Shown in pieces: positions 1 to 14,869 of a stretch of DNA of 64,000 bases. The number at the start of each line of letters is the position of its first letter. The stretch's first letter is position 1. Made by a program: the position numbers and the translations under genes. The notes under the pieces are model-generated. The model was not told the DNA's origin. It saw nothing but the letters and a program-made list of their open reading frames with translations, and ran no database searches. The DNA is from Amblyomma americanum (taxonomy: Eukaryota > Arthropoda > Arachnida > Ixodida > Ixodidae), in contig NC_135500.1 in NCBI RefSeq assembly GCF_052857255.1, forward strand, positions 162,696,189 through 162,760,188. Reading direction: 5' to 3'.

Positions 1-2425
1 TTAGCTTGGCCGCCAGCCTGGCATGCTTGTCGAGAAGGAAAGAGAATGAATTAAATAGAACACATGCACAATGAAAGTGCGCACGCAGAGCACGCGCTCA
101 GCCAAAGCTATTTACAGAGTCCAACTCGGTCTGTCTTGCGAAGTAGTGCCCTCGTTCCGTGCGGCGCGACAGCGCAGTTATTCAAGAACGTCTCGCATCT
201 TAAAGCGTTAGTGGCGCCGCACATTCCACGCAGCCTTTGGGGAGCGGCCACAGGTCTTAACGTGCATCGTGCATCGCACGTGCGCGATATTAAGGTTTCT
301 GTCTAGTATAGATTAAATGTGTTTCAACTCACGAAATTGGGATGAAAGCTTAAGAGAGTTGATAAAGCTCACCCGAATACTTGAAAGCAAACACGTGCGC
401 ATCTCTACAGATAGCGCAGCGTTTAAATGTTGCATCCGGAATGAATGGTGCTGACGGAACGACAGTGTTTTCACTCGCACAATAAATGCAGCTTGAATAT
501 GAATTCGTTTGTTCGTTTCCTTCAAATGTGGCAGACATTATGTTCATGTCTATAATGTCCAGAACATCGGTCGCATCATACTAAGAATCTTCAAAACAAA
601 TTTCCTTACTTTTTTTTTCTTTGACATACTCCAGAAACCATGCTCTAGTCATCGGCCTATCAAAACAAACTACTAAAGCCGATTAGCTAAAGCATTATTA
701 TGTGCTTGCATCCGTCTTGCAATAGAGCCACATGTATAGCCAGCAATTCTCGACAAAACTATTTTTCAACGGGAAAGAGTTTATGAACGCACTTTTTTCC
801 TGTACGGTAAGATTTTTCTATAGCAGTCAATATATCCACAGATGTCCTGTCGGCAGGCTTGCATTTTTTTTTTGCTATTGATGTTTTTGCTGTCGTCAAA
901 AGCCTTAGCAAATGGTTTTCTATGGCAGTCTTGAATGTTCGATGCGAGCGACGGAAAAACGTTATAAGGAAGATTTTGCTACGCATCCGAAGAATGGACC
1001 ATTACGTTCAATATTTCTACAACAGTACCTCATAATATTCTAATATAAGAGCGAAAACGAGGAAATCTTTGATTACGCAAAAGTTTTGTACCGGCAAATA
1101 AAATGTGATCCCCGATTTTTCGAACTACGAATATTATTGCTCCCCTCTCGCTACTTTCAGTCACTTTTCCGCATCACTGAAAGCAGAGTACGTAGACATC
1201 ACGGCTCATTCATCGAAGGTTCAAACGTGTTTAGGCATTTAACCTCACGAGTTACTGTACGGGTGCTTCACACTAGTTAATGCCACCATGGTCACTTCAA
1301 ATAATCTACGTCGGGTGTAGAAAACTGGAATGTGCGGGTGGGTGGTGTACTCGTGTGTTGATTAAAATCATGCGTAGGGATAGTTCAACGGCGAATAATT
1401 TCGGTCAGGATATGAAGTGGCTGAATAAGAGGATCGGGATTTAAACCAACAGTGATTCAGTGTCACATAAGGGAATCAAATGCTTGAAGCACCGCTACTT
1501 GAGTCAGCGATTACAAAGAACGAGAAATGACTCACTGAATTCTGTCGAGGCAAACGGGTTAGTTGCACATAAACGATGTAGGCGACTGTTCGTGCCAACA
1601 GCCCAGAGCCAATTTTTGCCGTAAAAAGTTAAGATCGGGTGGCCTCAAGCTCACTAGAGGCTCTCTTCTCGAGCCGTGCATAAATTCAAGAAAAGACATG
1701 GACGTGGACTGCATTACATTACATGCGTGCGGTGACCTATACTGCAGCACTCGGAGCGACCCAGTTTACTCACCCTTCAGAAACTCTGGCTGCAGGCGCA
1801 CGTCTGGCTTATGTTCCGCGTTAAGTATGCCGAGCGTGTTAGTAATTGTCGTGCAGGGATTGTCTCAGCCGATGGAGACGGCAACCTGAGGCTTGGGAGG
1901 CCAAGACATTCCAGGTTTCTCTGGCTTTGCATACGCATGTATTACATCCCGCAACGTTCCACAGGCATAATATATGAGCATAAACTTGAGTGCGACTACT
2001 AACATTGTGCTGGACTTCTTCAGTTTATGCGTGAGCCTAGCGAATCGATTTATTCGTGGTTATAAGGCCTCCTTCTAGTGATGAGGCCAGTGATAGTCTA
2101 CAATAATGCGCCAGTAAAAGAATATTTAAAATAGTACCGTCGTTGCGTTATGTTTGCTCTCGGTGTGTTCATTACGCTCTTATATACCTGAGGCAAAATG
2201 TCGCCACCACTTAAATCTGTTACGTTTCCATGCACTGCAAACAATGCCAACAGCTAACTGTCACCAGCACGATTATCCGGCTCACATTTTCGCACACACT
2301 TCTCATTGTGGAATTGATAAACGTTGCAGCATTGCTTGCTGAACTGACTGACTACGAACATCATGAAATAATGAAGATTGCACGGTAAGTAATGTTTCCA
2401 CGGGCACGCACCTCCCGTCGTCATA
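1..2425. other. Non-coding stretch, nothing recognised
   Basis: Frames here are short (at most about 108 codons), overlap each other on both strands and show no domain I recognise. I see no tandem array, SINE body or reverse-transcriptase motif. It is probably intergenic or intronic DNA; splice sites could not be judged by eye. Confidence 0.5.
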
Positions 2426-2530
2426 AGTTTATGGAACGCCAATCGGAACCGCAGCTGAGTCCGAAATCGGAGCCGAACTTTTTTTTTGACTAAAGACCGG
2501 AACCAAACCAACTTAATATTTTTCTTGCCG
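2426..2530. repeat. Degenerate GGAACCG/CCGAAATCGG repeat, copy 1
   Basis: This stretch is built of imperfect short words (ggaaccg, ccgaaatcgg, gccgaac, ccggaacc). The same vocabulary, including ccgaaatcgga, recurs in the same orientation near 5375-5485. Two direct copies suggest a dispersed repeat. The family is not recognised. Confidence 0.35.
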
Positions 2531-2704
2531 TCTTGTAATCTAGCATGACCTGGAACTATTTTATACGAAAATTTTTGTGTGGTGTGTCTCCTAATGAGCG
2601 AGAACTGGCTCATCTAGCATATTTGGTTCCAAACACGCTTTCCCGAAATTACCTCTTCATTTTTCTTTTATTTGCTTAAAAAGTAACAAGAGAGACGCCC
2701 GTAC

Positions 2705-2752
2705 AAGTTCGAATGGAGAACTGATGTCAAGTTTGAATGGAGAACTCATGTC
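2705..2752. repeat. Two-copy 24-bp tandem duplication
   Basis: Positions 2705-2728 and 2729-2752 are adjacent 24-bp copies beginning aagttcgaatgg and aagtttgaatgg, differing at two positions. It is a simple local duplication. Just downstream lie two cactgcagtg palindromes (about 2755 and 2783) and a gcgccaccagcggcag word. Confidence 0.8.
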
Positions 2753-4439
2753 TGCACTGCAGTGCAATGACCTTAGTGTCAGCACTGCAGTGGTATTGCG
2801 CCACCAGCGGCAGTGAGCCTTCTTCGCAGCCTTTCTTTAACTATGCTAATTTTGAATTCCCTCTGAGGGTTTGTGGGGAAGTTTTTAGTATTAAGCGGCT
2901 AATAAAAAACTGATAGGGTGTTGTGAGGCAATAGAATGAGTAGTAATAAAATGCTCTGTAGCAACGGTTTAATCAAACCTGCATTACTAAAACTTGGCGC
3001 CAATACTGTGCACAAGTAGCGGCTACCAAAAACTTTGAAATTTGCAACAAAATAATCTGCAATATATTTTTATCATTTGTTTCATTATTTTTATGGTGGC
3101 GAAGTTTCCTGAAACCTCGAAAGCCGCCAGCGGGTCTATGAGCAATGCTTAGTGTCAAGAATATGAGTGGATGAAGGAGGAGCATGTTCAAGAGTCAAGG
3201 AACCTGGCCAATACAGGTGTGTGTGTGTGTGGCTTCGACCACCTATGAACCGCTCTTTGGTGCGTTGCGCTCTTCCTGCAATGCATATCATACTAACATC
3301 TGATATCGAAGAAGGCCTATTTTATTGTAAAATATGAAAGCTATGCTAGGGTCTCGTTATATTCTGGTTGGGCGAATAGGATCTTTTGTCGGGTATCCCT
3401 TCCGGCAATCAGCCGTTTCTGCGGTTTATTGAAGCCTAAGGTTTACCTGTTCTATGAGTGACTATTAACACATATTTGTAGTACATTTACAGAGCTAATC
3501 GATCATAACTTTTCTTTAATATCCCTTTTGTCAAAGCAGTAAGGTTTTGGTATACTTTCATGTTTCCTGTACGCTTGCAGTCATGACGCACGGCATATAT
3601 TGAGGGACAATTTTCTCCACCACAATGTCTCTACCGTTTCTCTTCTTTCATACCCCTAGAAATCCCTAGTATACCCTGGTGTCCTGGCTGTTCTGATTTC
3701 TAGCAGACTCAAGGAATTTTCACCTGTTTACCAATTGCTCAGTTTCTTGCTTTACTTCCCCTTGTTTCAAATCGTAACCAAATACATTTATGTGCTTGAG
3801 TAAAGCTAAAAAAATTACGTTCATAAGCACCTGGCCTCAATGCGAAACCGGCTACTCGCGCGAAGCGGTTGCCGAAAGTTCTGAATTAGTGTGTACATAC
3901 GCAGCCTAGCAGGTTTTCTTTTTATGTTTTCGCTCATTAGATGAAACGCTGTGCACATGCGTAGTTGATTTGCGTTAACCACTCCTCTGTTCAGCAAATT
4001 TTTGTTCGAACTCTGGGGATTTGACTTTTATAAATTATTCATGTATATTGGAAATCTGATTTCGCATTTTTTTCTGGTAAAACCTAATTATGTTGATCCA
4101 CGCACAATGGAGCTAGGCTGCCAAATCACCAAGCGTCTCCTTATGGCCGACGAGAAAAAAACGGCTGTGAATCAACTCGGCTGAGCCACGTTATACGGAG
4201 CGAAAGGTAACCGAACCAGGGGCCGATGTCAACGCGGAGGCGTTGGCATCATTCGCTGCCCTTTTCCGCTTGAGATATTCTTGTTGCCAGTGCCACTGCT
4301 TCCCCAGACGTGCAGTGCCGGTCAGAAGTACCCAGGCCACAGTGTTTTGCTTTTCAGCAGTATAGTGGAGCAATAACAATACCCTCGAAGCTAAAAATAC
4401 CTGTGGATGTTCGAAAAAGTACCGTACTAATTTCTGATA
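2753..4439. other. Non-coding stretch, nothing recognised
   Basis: Apart from a short GT run near 3219-3231, I see no repeat family, RNA gene or coding motif. The frames are below about 75 codons and unconvincing. Confidence 0.45.
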
Positions 4440-4749
4440 ACATTAATAGCTTTATCGGCATCTTAATTGCCAGGATATAGTGATGAAAAGCAGGCCCTGG
4501 GGCCTTGGAACTTTCGACCAACCCTGTACCTCCCGTTCTTCAACGGTTTCATGTACTCGACGAGCCCGCTTTCTCGACTTATCTCTAGCCAACACGGCTT
4601 CGTGGCGATCTCTGTCGTAGGAATCGCTGGAAGCATCCCGGCGCCTCCAATGTTCAGTCGAAGAACACGTCCCGGTGACCGGTTCTGGCGCCATGTCTCT
4701 GCGGTGTCTAGGTGGCGAGCGCTGGAATTATTTAGCAAAGAGCGAATCA

Positions 4750-4930
4750 CGCGGTTAGTCACGTGACACAACTGGCGAGATGAGTGGTCAGAGCGGCGGT
4801 CGGCGCAGCGGCGAAACGAGCGGAATTAGCTGCGACAAGTCACACGGCATGACGTCACAGCCAAACCTGCAGCGAGCCTCCAGTTTGTTTGAGGTCTAAT
4901 ATAAGCGCCATTTGACCTTTACCTTTCCAT
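4750..4930 (+). promoter_or_regulatory. Candidate Pol II promoter (E-box, CRE, TATA-like)
   Basis: Seen directly: a perfect E-box CACGTG at 4760-4765, a perfect palindromic CRE TGACGTCA at 4850-4857 and a TATA-like atataag at 4899-4905, about 45 bp after the CRE. Established knowledge: CREB/ATF and bHLH factors bind these words, and a TATA box usually lies about 30 bp before the start site, which would put initiation near 4930. Inference: promoter of an unidentified plus-strand transcript. No coding exon can be shown downstream, so chance remains possible. Confidence 0.3.
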
Positions 4931-5374
4931 GCGAGAAGTGCAGCTTTCGCTCCAAAATTCTACCCTTCCGGCACGTATCGCGCTGTTCTGTTGTTCCGAC
5001 CCCTAAACTCCGTCAAACTTTATAAATTAACGGCCTCATACATGTCATATCATAACCTTCGAAAGCCATTTTTACATGAAGGTAAGACGAAGAACGGAAA
5101 CGAGAAAAAAAATGCTTCTAAAATTTCAAAAACACGAAGAGTTTGTAAGAAATATAACACTTTTGAGTTCATTCGAATTTGCGGTTCTTGCCGTGAACTC
5201 GTGCATGTTTTGCCAGGGAAAGTGAATTTAAGGGCATAAGATAAAACGACTTGCATAAAACAAGTTTTCTTTTTTTTGTTTGCATAGCGACGCCGAGTAG
5301 AAAAATTAAAAAATAATAAATAACAGTACTGTTAATTAGAAACACCTATCTACGTTGAAAACATTTTTGTCCTG

Positions 5375-5485
5375 AACCCGTTTGAACCAGTTCGAACCGG
5401 AACGAAATGTCGTTCCAGAGCCGAAATCGGAACTGAATTCCCTAAAGGCGTGAACGTGAACCCGAACCGAACCTGGAAAAGTTCT
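5375..5485. repeat. Degenerate GAACCGG repeat, copy 2
   Basis: Dense imperfect words (gaaccagttcgaaccgg, ccgaaatcggaac, cccgaaccgaacc) resemble those at 2426-2530 in the same orientation. It may be a transposon sub-terminal repeat cluster. The family is not recognised. Confidence 0.35.
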
Positions 5486-5553
5486 GATTCAACACCGTGA
5501 ACACGACTTCAGTTAAGAAGTACTGTTCCTTCGCATTTAGGCTGCATTAGAAT

Positions 5554-5656
5554 TGTTGACCCATCCCTACGAGACGACAACACATGGGAAACACATACCA
5601 CAGAATGGGCGCCCGTCCTGTGCTATGTTTCTTGCTGTCCTCGTCCGGGTCAACAT
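5554..5656. repeat. About 100-bp imperfect palindrome centred on gggcgccc
   Basis: The left arm starts gttgaccc at 5554 and the right arm ends gggtcaac near 5654. In between, blocks such as gag, aaacata and cacag match their reverse complements, converging on a perfect gggcgccc centre at 5608-5615. The arms carry small indels. This shape fits a foldback or MITE-like element, or an inverted pair of retroelement ends. No target-site duplication was found. Confidence 0.6.
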
Positions 5657-6714
5657 TTCTAAGCAATGAACCAACTAGTCCAGACCAGAATTCTCACTTA
5701 GGCCGCACTGCTTAAGATTTAATGGTTCACTGTGCAATTCACGCACACAGTTATAGTTTCTATATGTTTATTTTAAAACACTTCTAAAGGCGATTATAAG
5801 ACAACGTTTTTCAACTAATACTGCTTTCAATAAACTTGTGACGGCGCATGTGTCTGCAAAAAAAATTATAAAGAAAGAGAAGGGAAAATTCTATCGAGTA
5901 TTACAGAAACTAGAGCAAAATCTGCAACTGATGAAACCTGCCTTAATACGACCCCAACAGGAGCACCAGCGAAAATTTGTGGCCGCTGTGACCTGAACTT
6001 GTCACTGTATTCCTGAATATCTCAAACCAAATATGCGAATCCGGGGTTGATGAGAACCTACATATGTCTTACAATCATCACTGCCATCGTACGACACGCA
6101 GACAATTATCATTTGCATAGATAATTTCAAGAACCCTACAGCAAAAGCAGAAGTTTTCTATTAGAAAAGTGCAGTTTCTTGCTGTATTACCGCTTGATTC
6201 TAGGGCTCAACCCGAAGGCGCCTGATGAAGTGACTTTTAATGCTTCACGTTCCACGGATGGCTGTTAAGACAGCCACATCCCCTCACTGACGTGCGGAGC
6301 GCAGGTAAGATATTCACGGACGCCAACCTCGAAAAGAAAGAACAGAACCAATACTTTAAGGGCTGCAATTCAGTGCACAGAGCGATGTTATCTGCTGATG
6401 ATGCTCTAGCAATAATTGTAGGGACAGGCGCTAGATCCAAAGGTCATTTTATGCGTCGTAAGTGACACCAATGTTATGCACGCTTACGCACAACGCTTAA
6501 TTTCGCGTCCAATTGGCCTCACCTCTACTGTCTTCTTTCTTTCCCCTTCTTTTTATTTTCCGATCCGGCTCCGTTTCTTTCAGATAACATCGCCTTGCTT
6601 TCCGGATGCAAGGGCAGCTTGGCTGTGCTCTATCATTTTTTTTTGCACTCTTTCCCTTTGCCTGGCAGCCTTCCGAGCTGGTACGAACGACCTTGCGTAA
6701 AGTCCGCCCCCCTT
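5657..6714. other. Non-coding stretch
   Basis: Short overlapping frames only. The 3' part (6520-6715) is pyrimidine-rich on the plus strand and runs into the C tract. No family recognised. Confidence 0.4.
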
Positions 6715-6736
6715 CCCCCCCCCCCCCCCCGGGGGG
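6715..6736. repeat. C16-G6 homopolymer junction
   Basis: Sixteen C residues (6715-6730) are followed directly by six G residues (6731-6736). The junction is self-complementary over 12 bases and may form a hairpin or i-motif/G-rich structure. It is also a typical place for an assembly or polymerase error. Confidence 0.85.
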
Positions 6737-7216
6737 ACATTTTTTTTTACTTTCTTTCTTTCTTTCGAACACTTTATTTCTCTGAACACTTTATAAGCTG
6801 ACAGAAGAATGTGTACTTGCTGCTCTGAAAACACAGAGGCAAAGAAGCTTCCATCGTATTTAATCAAAGATACTTTCTTCCTTTGTTCTTTCTTTCTGCC
6901 TTCTTTGTACGAATCAAGCAGTCAGTACTCAAAATTCAGAGGCAGTGAGTCGATCGTTGAATACCTTGCTCACTTTCTCGCTTATAAATGAGTTCGTGCT
7001 CTCTCTCGCTTTCTAAAGTTCCGCAGAACGTGACGTGCGGGATGCAAACTTTTCGTGTTTTTTTCGGTTTTTAATACCTCTAGTACTGATAACTTGATAT
7101 GATGATTTATTTCAGCATGTGCGCTCTACCTCCTCAGCGCTAAATATATGAGAGGCTAAGAGCTGCCGTTCTTTCAGTTTCATTTAGCGTGATTTTTGAG
7201 TACAAACTCCTTCGGT

Positions 7217-7487
7217 ATTTCCCGCAAGTAAGCCGCCGCGGTGGCTGAGTGGTTATGGCGCTCGGCTGCCGGCCCGAAAGACGCGGGTTCGATCCCGGCC
7301 GCGGAGGTCGAATTTCGATGGGGGCGAAATTCTAGAGGCCCGTGTGCTGTGCGATGTCAGTGCACGTTAAAGAACCCCAGGTGGTCGAACTTCCCGGAGC
7401 CCTTCACTACGGCGTCTCTCATAGCCTGAGTCGCTTTGCGACGTTAAACCCCCCTAAATCAAACCAAACCAAACCATTTCCCGCAAG
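7217..7487 (+). mobile_element. Tick tRNA-derived SINE (Ruka-type) with 12-bp TSD
   Basis: The 5' head is tRNA-like: an A-box word ggctgagtggttatgg and a B-box word ggttcgatccc, so internal Pol III transcription is expected. The body (cacgttaaagaacccc, then gacgttaaacccc) and the aaacc-repeat tail match the tick Ruka-type family. The element proper spans about 7229-7475. A perfect target-site duplication atttcccgcaag flanks it at 7217-7228 and 7476-7487, which is direct evidence of LINE-mediated retroposition. The frame MAEWLWRSAAGPKD is a translation of the tRNA head, not a gene. Little divergence from the copy at 33.07 kb suggests a fairly recent insertion. Confidence 0.93.
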
Positions 7488-7655
7488 CAGCGTTCACTAT
7501 CAGCTGCCAGCAGTTCTTGTTGTTGCATTAAAAACTGACGTCGTACACTGACACTCCTTCTTTGCTCTTAATCTAGGTAATCGGCTAAGAAGCGTCCCAT
7601 TTATAGGGTAGAAAGTAAACGCAGAGATAATATAAAAGTATGCTTTGATTATCTT

Positions 7656-7712
7656 TGAAACAGCACGAAGGACGGGAGAAGAAAAGAAATTTCATTACTT
7701 CGTGCTGTTTCA
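7656..7712. repeat. 15-bp perfect inverted repeat with 27-nt spacer
   Basis: The left arm tgaaacagcacgaag (7656-7670) and right arm cttcgtgctgtttca (7698-7712) are exact reverse complements. It is compatible with a small foldback element or the joined ends of inverted retroelement copies. Function unknown. Confidence 0.75.
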
Positions 7713-9049
7713 CAGGTCACCGTAAGCCAACAAGCCCAACTTACTACCCATATGCTGTTATTTTAACCAATGGCGTGTCTGTGTTTCTAAAAGTAATAGA
7801 GTGGTTTAGCAAAGCTCGCGTGCAGCGGCTTGCCACATGCAAGTCAAACTCTGTTCGCAACTGCACGCTTTCTTTTAGCCTGCAGTTGATTTGGAATGCT
7901 CGATATCACTCCGTACTGCTTAATTTGAGCTCCATAATTGGCTAATCGTGAATACGCACACTAGTGGTGGCTTAAGGTAGTAAGGCCATTAACAGTATAG
8001 CATGCAGTATTATCCACGCGTGCTATCTCCTGTCAACTAAACATTTTGACAGATTTGCCTGTCTGGTTGGGTTTGAAGACATAATAAACTGCAATCTCCA
8101 ATCAAAAATTTTAACATTTAATTTTAACTCCTGTCAACACAAGGCACCGATTTGCCAAAAACATCGGACGTAGTTAGGATGCTTCGCTGGTGTTTGATAC
8201 TATTCGAGTTCTGTAAATGCAATACAGGCTGCTGGCATACATGTCGAGACGCGAGCTGATCCCCTGCATTGTCAAACTGAAACATTTATATCCGCGAATA
8301 CTTTTTGATGCCGGCCGTTTGAATGCCGCCACGCTCTTTCAAAGTGACAATAATAGCTAAAATTCAGATGAGCTAGCTCTCATACCCTAATATATCATGA
8401 TTACACGCGCAAATAAACTTTTTGAAGAATAGCACAGGGCTGACAATTTGCAAAGTTGCTCCACGACAAGCATATGTATGAACAGCCGCGAGTGCTTTAT
8501 GTAGCTGCGTTAATGCATGGTCATCTAACAACCTTCTATATTTAAAACGCCGGGCGAGACACTAGGTTCGAGCTCTGACATGTGTTTTTGTCTACAAGGC
8601 AAAAGTCACCCGATAAAGAAAGGTAAGCATCAAAATGGACGCAACTTCGTCAGTCCGAACCATTTCTGCAGCGTAGCTCGCTACCAGGCGCCATCTTTGA
8701 TATTTTAGGCAATATCAGGTATCAGATTAAAAGGCCTCAGGAAGCTTCTTGATCAAAGCTATGCAAGATCGTCGCACACATTTTAAACAGCATATATTAA
8801 GGTACCTAATACCGGGAAGCATTTTCGATGTCTATCCGTGTAATGGTGCTATACAGTTTCAAAGTCTTGAAAAATGGCAAAATTTGGCCCCCTCCCGTAG
8901 GCAGCATAGTATAATATTGAAACGCGCTGGGATCCTCGTGTATTAATAGCACGGAACTGAAATTTCGGCACATTCCTCAGCTAAGTGCATATTATACAAA
9001 TCACGAAAGCATTTTTCACTACTGATATTTCCACTACTTAACACTGGTT
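7713..9049. other. Non-coding stretch, nothing recognised
   Basis: AT-rich unique-looking sequence. Frames up to about 65 codons show no motif. Part of it could be decayed LINE sequence belonging to the 3' end that follows, but I could not align it. Confidence 0.4.
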
Positions 9050-9481
9050 ATACTACAAACTTTGTCTCGTTTATCAAATTCATAACCGTATTGAATTGTT
9101 TCATCTGGTTGTATGTAATTATCTGTAACAAATTGATTTCTATATTGTATTTTCCTGTACATTCAGTGTATTTATTCTACACATTTTGTAATTTGATAGC
9201 ATTTCAGATATTAATTTTTCTAAGAAACTGTTTTGTATTCATTTTTGACGACTGTAAAAACTGCCTTCTGCATTACCTTAGCATTTCCTTTACTTAGTGT
9301 GTGCCCTACAGTCTGTTAAGTTTCAATTTTTGATTTATTTTACGGTAGTGCTGTTACCGCTCCGAAATGTTTCCACGGGGCTGTGGCCTAGTCAAGCTGT
9401 TCTGAAAAACAGCTTTTTGTCACAGTCCTTCTTTCTGTATCACTGACAGAATGAAAATAAAGATTGATTGATTGATTGATT
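9050..9481 (+). mobile_element. 3' end of a CR1/L2-like LINE (5'-truncated)
   Basis: The stretch ends with cctagtcaagctgttctg, a stem-like gaaaaacagctttttgtc, then aataaaga and a GATT-repeat tail (about 9464-9481). Element A ends the same way at 32.82-32.90 kb (cctagtcaagcctttctgg, aataaagacc, TCAAA-repeat tail), so the two share a 3'-UTR design. A poly-adenylation-like word followed by a short tandem tail is usual for CR1/L2-type elements. Only the untranslated 3' part is present and the left boundary is uncertain. Confidence 0.6.
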
Positions 9482-9561
9482 TTTGTAAGTGCTTTTGTTC
9501 ACGTTTAACGATTTTTTTTGTACCCCATCCCATTCAGTTACGCGCCCTGTCGCCACCACTG

Positions 9562-9575
9562 CCGGTAGATGGCGC
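9562..9575 (+). promoter_or_regulatory. CTCF-like motif
   Basis: The word ccggtagatggcgc closely fits the known CTCF core (CC-N-SYAG-RKGGC-RC). A related gccaccactgcc word lies just before it. This is a motif match only; single sites occur by chance or within repeats. Confidence 0.3.
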
Positions 9576-10065
9576 AAGTAGTTGATGTCCCGGAAAGCTG
9601 AGCCTGGAAGCCTTTAACATTTACGTCTGCGAGGTTTGTTATCTACTGCCGTCAGCAGACATGTGCATTTATAACGCTTCTGGTCCGAGTTGATGAAATT
9701 GGTTGGTCTAGTCACCGCTTTGCAGTACTGTAGAATTCTATACTACTTTGTGAACTGCTAGGTAGTGCAGGCACTTTCAGAACTGCTAGGTAGTGCAACT
9801 TGTAACGTGCGCGAAATATTGCACTGTTTAATATTATCTGCTCTTCACCGCTTGAATTTCAAACTGTACGAAAAAGCTCACATTAATTTCGTCCTGTTTG
9901 CTAGACGGAGCCCAAAATTGTTTTCAGTATATGACAGAATCAGCCAGAGCTGTCCCTCACCGCATGTGGCAATCCATGTGAGCGACAAGTTGTGAATGAC
10001 CGCCACTAAATTTCTCTGATTAGACACCAAATACTGTCGGTTACAAAATGTGGTGCGCCTAAAAC

Positions 10066-13435
<3,370 letters not shown>

Positions 13436-13439
13436 ACTC

Positions 13440-13770
13440 AAAGGGACACTGACGACAAATGAAAGTTGGCATGTAACAATAAGTTACCGCGTTTTAATTA
13501 CGAAGAGACCATCCTCACCGAAAACAGAGTTGTTAAAGTTAAAAAGGACCATGAAACTAAATACTGGTGTCGCCACCGCCGGCCGATTTTATGAGAAAAG
13601 TGCATGCGTCTATGCCGATTTCTGGGTGGGATTATAGCGGCTACGCTACCCCGCTTTTACTTCGGTGGCAACCTGTTCTTTTCGATAAGGACGCCACGAG
13701 TTTGAATAAACTGGCGGAAAGGTTTTAAAATGTAATTTTCTCTGTAATAAATGCGTTTTTTTCTGCTGCA
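13440..13770. repeat. Candidate dispersed repeat starting aaagggacactgacga
   Basis: The opening word resembles an aagggacact-type start that I associate with unclassified tick repeats. That is memory-based and weak. The segment has no coding frame. Only one copy is visible in this window, so repetitiveness cannot be shown here. Confidence 0.25.
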
Positions 13771-14869
13771 AAAACGTCAACATAGCCGGAAAGAACTAGA
13801 AAATCAACTTTTGCTGTAAACAACACTCGGAGAGTTTTCCTTTCAGGTGAATTCTACGAACGGGTGTGAAGCCTCAACATGACGCACCTCCTCAAAGCTC
13901 ATATCAGGAGCAAGCGCTAGGCACTTCGTTTTTCCACCATGTCAAGACTAGGTGATACCCTGACATGGTATGCTAACTTCTTCGGGTCCGGCTCGTTATT
14001 TCGATTCAAAGCAAACAGTTTTCCGCCTAAATGTCGGATTCAGGCAGCAACAACGCCAATTCATTTGATGTCTAAAGCGAAACGCCAACAGTGTACTTTT
14101 TACACGCATGTACAAATTTTCTTGGTACCAGTAATGCCACGTAGAAATGTAGTCGAAAAGCTATTGGCCCGCTGTTGGCGATTTTATCCACTCAAATACC
14201 TGTGAATAATAAAAACGGAATGCTAGACACTGTCCCTGTGTAACCAACCTCAAATACTGCCGTAACCTTGACGAGCCCAAAAAGCAGCAAGAGCAAGCCG
14301 ATAAAAGGGGAAGTTCTCGGAAAAAAAAAGCATTTCTACAGAGGACGCTATCCTGTTAATCTTCCGCGACGTAGAGCCGCCGGATGGCAACTGGCGAAGT
14401 TCCAGCAGATGGTATCGAGAAACTACCTCGAACAGTAAACAGTGTGGCCCCATCTGAGCAAGAAGGAAGCAGGAATTATAGGAAAAGGAGGACTGACCCG
14501 TCGCACAGGGTGAATCAACGACCGTGCAAGTTACCGCTCGCACACCAGTGCAGGCGCACCGAGCTACTTGGGACTGTCAACGCGCTCCAGGAAGAAAGAG
14601 AAAAAAATGGGCAGAAAGACCAGTTAGCAAGAAAACTATCGAAAACCGGGGTCAGTGAGTGAAAACCGGCGGTCTTGCGTTTTCCAGAAAATTTTGGCCG
14701 CTTTAGAGCAGCGCAGCGGCTGATAACATCGACCCACTGAAACATTTCGCGCAGAATTAAGCCAAACACTCGCTTAACCGACTCGCTTGTTCAGTGTCAA
14801 GGGTTCAGTGGTGGAGAAGAAGAGAGCTTTGAAGAACGGAAAGCAGGGCAAGCTGGTGTATATTATTCA
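13771..14869. other. Non-coding stretch
   Basis: Opposed short frames at 14250-14543 and 14384-14662 overlap each other and match nothing I know. No repeats seen. Confidence 0.4.

Noticed and set aside
7241..7429. MAEWLWRSAAGPKD-type frames here and at 33080 and 44595
   Set aside because: They are the tRNA-derived SINE head read as protein; recurrence at each SINE copy explains their similarity.
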